Source: Candidatus Aenigmatarchaeota archaeon
GTDB taxonomy: Archaea; Aenigmatarchaeota; Aenigmatarchaeia; CG10238-14
Length of the DNA: 62,283 bases
Assembly (NCBI GenBank): GCA_018920365.1
Contig: JAHLMM010000002.1
Coordinates: 1 to 62,283, forward strand
Direction: 5' to 3'
Position 1 is the first letter of the stretch. Each line of letters begins with the position of its first letter. The notes under the pieces are model-generated. The model had not been told where the DNA came from. It worked only from the letters and a program-made list of their open reading frames with translations, and made no database searches. Shown one piece after another: positions 58,863 through 62,283 of the stretch. The translations under genes and the position numbers were made by a program.

Positions 58863-61800
58863 TTGATAGAAAAAAATAAAATTCAGTTGATTTTGCTAAT
58901 CTTTATTTTATTTTCATCCGTCAATGCACAAACTCTTGATCCATTAGCATGGCAAACATCTTCTGTTGGATTGAGAACAACAAGTGATTCTAGTTCAAAA
59001 ACAGGTGGTTTAAGTTTTATAATAACACAAAGTGGTTCAAACTGGCCTGCAGTATCTATGTTAGGTAATGCTATAGAAGATACTACAGGAACTTGTTGGT
59101 TCAAGTCTGGTACACAGTTATTAGCATATGAACAAGAAATAAATTTGGGTACAATAAAACCAACAACAGGTACAGCAACAACACCTACACAAACATCTGA
59201 TTGGTCGTTTGTTGAATTAAATTATGGAAGTAATTTAAGGTTAAACATAAGCAGATTAACAGCAGCTATGCTTGTTAATAGCGATTCTTCATCAGTTAGA
59301 TTCTTTGCCAGCACATCTGCACCACAATTCAAATATATAGCATATCAAACCTCTTCTGGTATTGTTGTCTCACAATTATCATCATCCTTGTCTCTTTCAT
59401 CAATGTCATCCAATTGGATATTGGTGTGGTATGGAAGAAATTCTAATTTTTATAGTACAAAAATGCCAAACAGTTATGAATGCGGTGTAGCAAATACATA
59501 TAGGTATCAAGGTGATATACCAATACTTTTTGTTTTTAGCAGAAATCCTTCATCTGCATCAATATCATCAGAAAGAGGAATAGATTTAACATTTAGCGGT
59601 TCTGCTGGAAATGTTGTTGTTATGCCTTTGTTTGGAAATGATATACAAAGAGCTGACGTTACAGACACATGGACGTCTCTGCCTAGTTATGTTGTCAATA
59701 ACATAACTTTCTGGTCTTCTCGTTTATGTTATTATCCTTCGTCTGTCAGGGAAAGTTATTCATATCAATCAACAACTGACACTATAACAATAACAGAAAA
59801 CATAAACTTTGTTAATGTATGCAGCGGCACAAGATTTGCACCTATACAACCATTTTTAGCAATTGCAAAAGATTCTGTTTCTGTCTCATTCTCTGGAAAT
59901 GTAATAGACACAAAACTACCAACAACTTTTGGTCCCTTAATGGGAATTGAAAATGTGAATAGTTATACATGGAGTATAAGTGGGTTGAAAAAATATACTG
60001 ACAGTAGGATCATTGTTCAAAATACAAACGAACCTTCTGATCTTAAAACAAAGATAGAACAAGAAGTAAATAAAATGATATCAGACGGCCATTACAGACC
60101 TTGGGTATTTCAAGATGCAATACCTGTTCACAAAGACAGAGGATATATTTACTGGGACAATCCAGGTGAAACGTTAGCACAATTGACAGACATAGCAGAA
60201 TCTATAAGCGATACAACTGTAAAAAATAATTTCATAAATTACATAAAGTCTGAAAGACAAAACTCGCTCTTGCAGCCAGAAAATGTTTTCACGACAAACA
60301 TAATTCAAAATGGCCAAATTTATGGTACACCTAGAAGAGATTATCAAGATACTACAACAAATGGATACGACGATTGGGGTTATTCTTGGGTATATAGTGC
60401 TAGTTGCGAAGGTTGCAGAAAAGATATGTTTTATAAAAGAGTTCCTTTGTTTAATTTTTACTCTTTAGCAAAATATTACGAGCTTGTTGGCACTGATAAC
60501 TTGTTCTCACAAACAATATCGAGAGCAAAAACAGTCTTGGACCAAGATATGAAAGAACAAGATTGGGCAACATATTATTGGTTTTCTAATAGCAACAACT
60601 TCTATTCAACACCATATCCATCTCTCGTCTCCACGAGACATCTAGCTGGTACAATTGGATATGTAAAATTAATGAAAATGGCTGGTGATAGCACTGAAAA
60701 TTTGGGAAGATATGTTTTTACAAGAGCATTAATAACAAAAGTCGCAATGGAAAAATATCCAAGATATCTATACAAATATAACCTTGCTCAACTGCCACCA
60801 ACACCTGATTGGCATCCAAAAGCTTTAGCTGGTTCATGGGTTGGTTTTGTATTTAACTATAATTGGAGAACACCAAATGATGATGCAAGAAAAATGGCAA
60901 TTCTAAATCAATATAAAACAAGATTGTTTGAAGATAATGCATATTTCATCAGGGATGGTTCTGCGGTTGGTACTGGTTATTTAATAGGTTATACACATCT
61001 TGTGCCAGAAGTAGGTAGAATATTGAAAGATTATGCAAAAGATGATTCGTTAGCATTAATGAAAGTTTATACAAGTGTTACACCAAACTGGTATGTTGCA
61101 TATCCAGAAGGTATAGTTGGAAATGAGCATGGTCTTGCACAACCAAGTGATGGTTATCAAATATTTCTAGCAAAAGCACATATAGAAAAAGCATCTGCAC
61201 AAGAATTAGAAAAATATATTGATATTTCATGGCTTAGAGCAGGCGATTTGTTTTATATAAATAAAATAGCTCAAGTTATCAAATCATACAAAGGTTATTG
61301 CTGGTCTGATGAATGTTCAAGCATGACTACATATACAACTGCTGTTACATCTACAGTTACTACATCTGTTGTCACAACACTACCAAGTACAACAATACCT
61401 TCAAATACTGTTTGGGAATTGACATTTAGCGATGAATTTGATGGAAGTACTATAGATAGGAAAAAATGGAATATAAGATATCAGTGGGACGAAACATCTA
61501 TAAATAATGAGTTGCAGGCATACGTTGATGATGCGTTTGAATTATCAAATGGTATATTAAGAATAAAGGCTGAAAGAAGAAATGCTGAATACGGCGGACA
61601 TCAAATGTCTTATACATCTGGTGTTATCTCTTCTGCTGATAAGTTTTATCAACAATATGGATATGCTGAAATTAGAGCAAAAGTACCTAAAGGAAGAGGT
61701 TTATGGCCTGCATTTTGGATGACTGCTCAAAATGAAACTGGTATACATGAAATTGATATTTTTGAAATATTGGGTGATCAGCCAACAAGAGTATATATGT

Positions 61801-62283
61801 CTAACCATTGGGGAACTAATTGGGACAATGATCATAATTATGATACAACATATTGGACTGGGCCTGATATGAGTGCTGACTTTCACACTTATGGGCTTGA
61901 ATGGAATTCTACAACAATAGTATGGTATATAGACGGTGTTCAAAGAAAAGTAATGACAAGAGGTCTTCATAACATTCCAATGAATTTCATAGCAAACCTT
62001 GCTGTTGGTGGTGATTGGCCAGGAAGTCCTGATGCATCAACTGTATTTCCTGCTTACTTTGAAATTGATTATATAAGAGTTTATAAAAAAGCTGACAATA
62101 GAGTTTCAGCACCTATAATCTATCCAAATAACACAAAAATATTCATCAATCAAGGAACTGTGGAAATGTATACAAGCACACCTGGTGCTGAGATAAGATA
62201 TACATTGGATGGAAGCACGCCAACATCCTCATCAACTCTATACACTCAACCTATCACAATAAGTAATAATGTTGTAGTTAAAG
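58863..62283 (+). CDS. Large secreted multidomain protein with GH16 domain and chitobiase/FN3-like C-terminal module (truncated by window edge)
   Basis: TTG start; signal peptide IQLILLIFILFSSVNAQ; Thr-rich linker; WELTFSDEFDGSTIDRKKWN...HEIDIFEILGD (GH16 ExDxxE); open at end. Confidence 0.85.
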   Translation, partial: MIEKNKIQLILLIFILFSSVNAQTLDPLAWQTSSVGLRTTSDSSSKTGGLSFIITQSGSNWPAVSMLGNAIEDTTGTCWFKSGTQLLAYEQEINLGTIKPTTGTATTPTQTSDWSFVELNYGSNLRLNISRLTAAMLVNSDSSSVRFFASTSAPQFKYIAYQTSSGIVVSQLSSSLSLSSMSSNWILVWYGRNSNFYSTKMPNSYECGVANTYRYQGDIPILFVFSRNPSSASISSERGIDLTFSGSAGNVVVMPLFGNDIQRADVTDTWTSLPSYVVNNITFWSSRLCYYPSSVRESYSYQSTTDTITITENINFVNVCSGTRFAPIQPFLAIAKDSVSVSFSGNVIDTKLPTTFGPLMGIENVNSYTWSISGLKKYTDSRIIVQNTNEPSDLKTKIEQEVNKMISDGHYRPWVFQDAIPVHKDRGYIYWDNPGETLAQLTDIAESISDTTVKNNFINYIKSERQNSLLQPENVFTTNIIQNGQIYGTPRRDYQDTTTNGYDDWGYSWVYSASCEGCRKDMFYKRVPLFNFYSLAKYYELVGTDNLFSQTISRAKTVLDQDMKEQDWATYYWFSNSNNFYSTPYPSLVSTRHLAGTIGYVKLMKMAGDSTENLGRYVFTRALITKVAMEKYPRYLYKYNLAQLPPTPDWHPKALAGSWVGFVFNYNWRTPNDDARKMAILNQYKTRLFEDNAYFIRDGSAVGTGYLIGYTHLVPEVGRILKDYAKDDSLALMKVYTSVTPNWYVAYPEGIVGNEHGLAQPSDGYQIFLAKAHIEKASAQELEKYIDISWLRAGDLFYINKIAQVIKSYKGYCWSDECSSMTTYTTAVTSTVTTSVVTTLPSTTIPSNTVWELTFSDEFDGSTIDRKKWNIRYQWDETSINNELQAYVDDAFELSNGILRIKAERRNAEYGGHQMSYTSGVISSADKFYQQYGYAEIRAKVPKGRGLWPAFWMTAQNETGIHEIDIFEILGDQPTRVYMSNHWGTNWDNDHNYDTTYWTGPDMSADFHTYGLEWNSTTIVWYIDGVQRKVMTRGLHNIPMNFIANLAVGGDWPGSPDASTVFPAYFEIDYIRVYKKADNRVSAPIIYPNNTKIFINQGTVEMYTSTPGAEIRYTLDGSTPTSSSTLYTQPITISNNVVVK

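Noticed and set aside
58855-58870. Frameshift joining the PQQ propeller to the downstream GH16 protein
   Set aside because: The downstream ORF starts with its own signal peptide right after the stop codon, so two separate genes are more likely.
1-62283. CRISPR arrays, tRNA and rRNA genes
   Set aside because: No regularly spaced direct repeats outside coding repeats, and no tRNA- or rRNA-like sequence recognised by eye; a tRNAscan/Infernal run would be decisive.

Overview
AT-rich archaeal window, probably from a DPANN-type lineage (inference). It is densely packed with genes. Informational genes include eL33, eL40, aIF5B, PCNA, TFS, Dph6, HerA, Mre11/Rad50, XerA and a eukaryotic-type topoisomerase IB. 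There is a large archaeal Tad-like type IV pilus locus (about 22.5-35.8 kb) and several secreted surface or peptidoglycan-type enzymes. Two class II ribonucleotide reductases, a bacterial-type Tgt and a truncated GH16-domain protein occupy the right end. The most striking observation is that the aIF5B gene (minus strand) is interrupted inside the P-loop codons (GH|VDHGKT) by exactly 30 nt. This insert carries in-frame stops and folds with the exon edges into a bulge-helix-bulge-like element whose predicted cuts restore GHVDHGKT, so it is a candidate protein-coding archaeal intron. Other leads are a C/D-box sRNA-like element at ~14337-14394 with a 13-nt perfect antisense match to the universally conserved 16S motif AACUUAAAGGAAU, and a four-gene operon pairing two nucleotidyltransferase-HEPN-like proteins with a split TIM-barrel protein and a large protein of unknown function. 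Family names come from motif recognition by eye; no database search was run.
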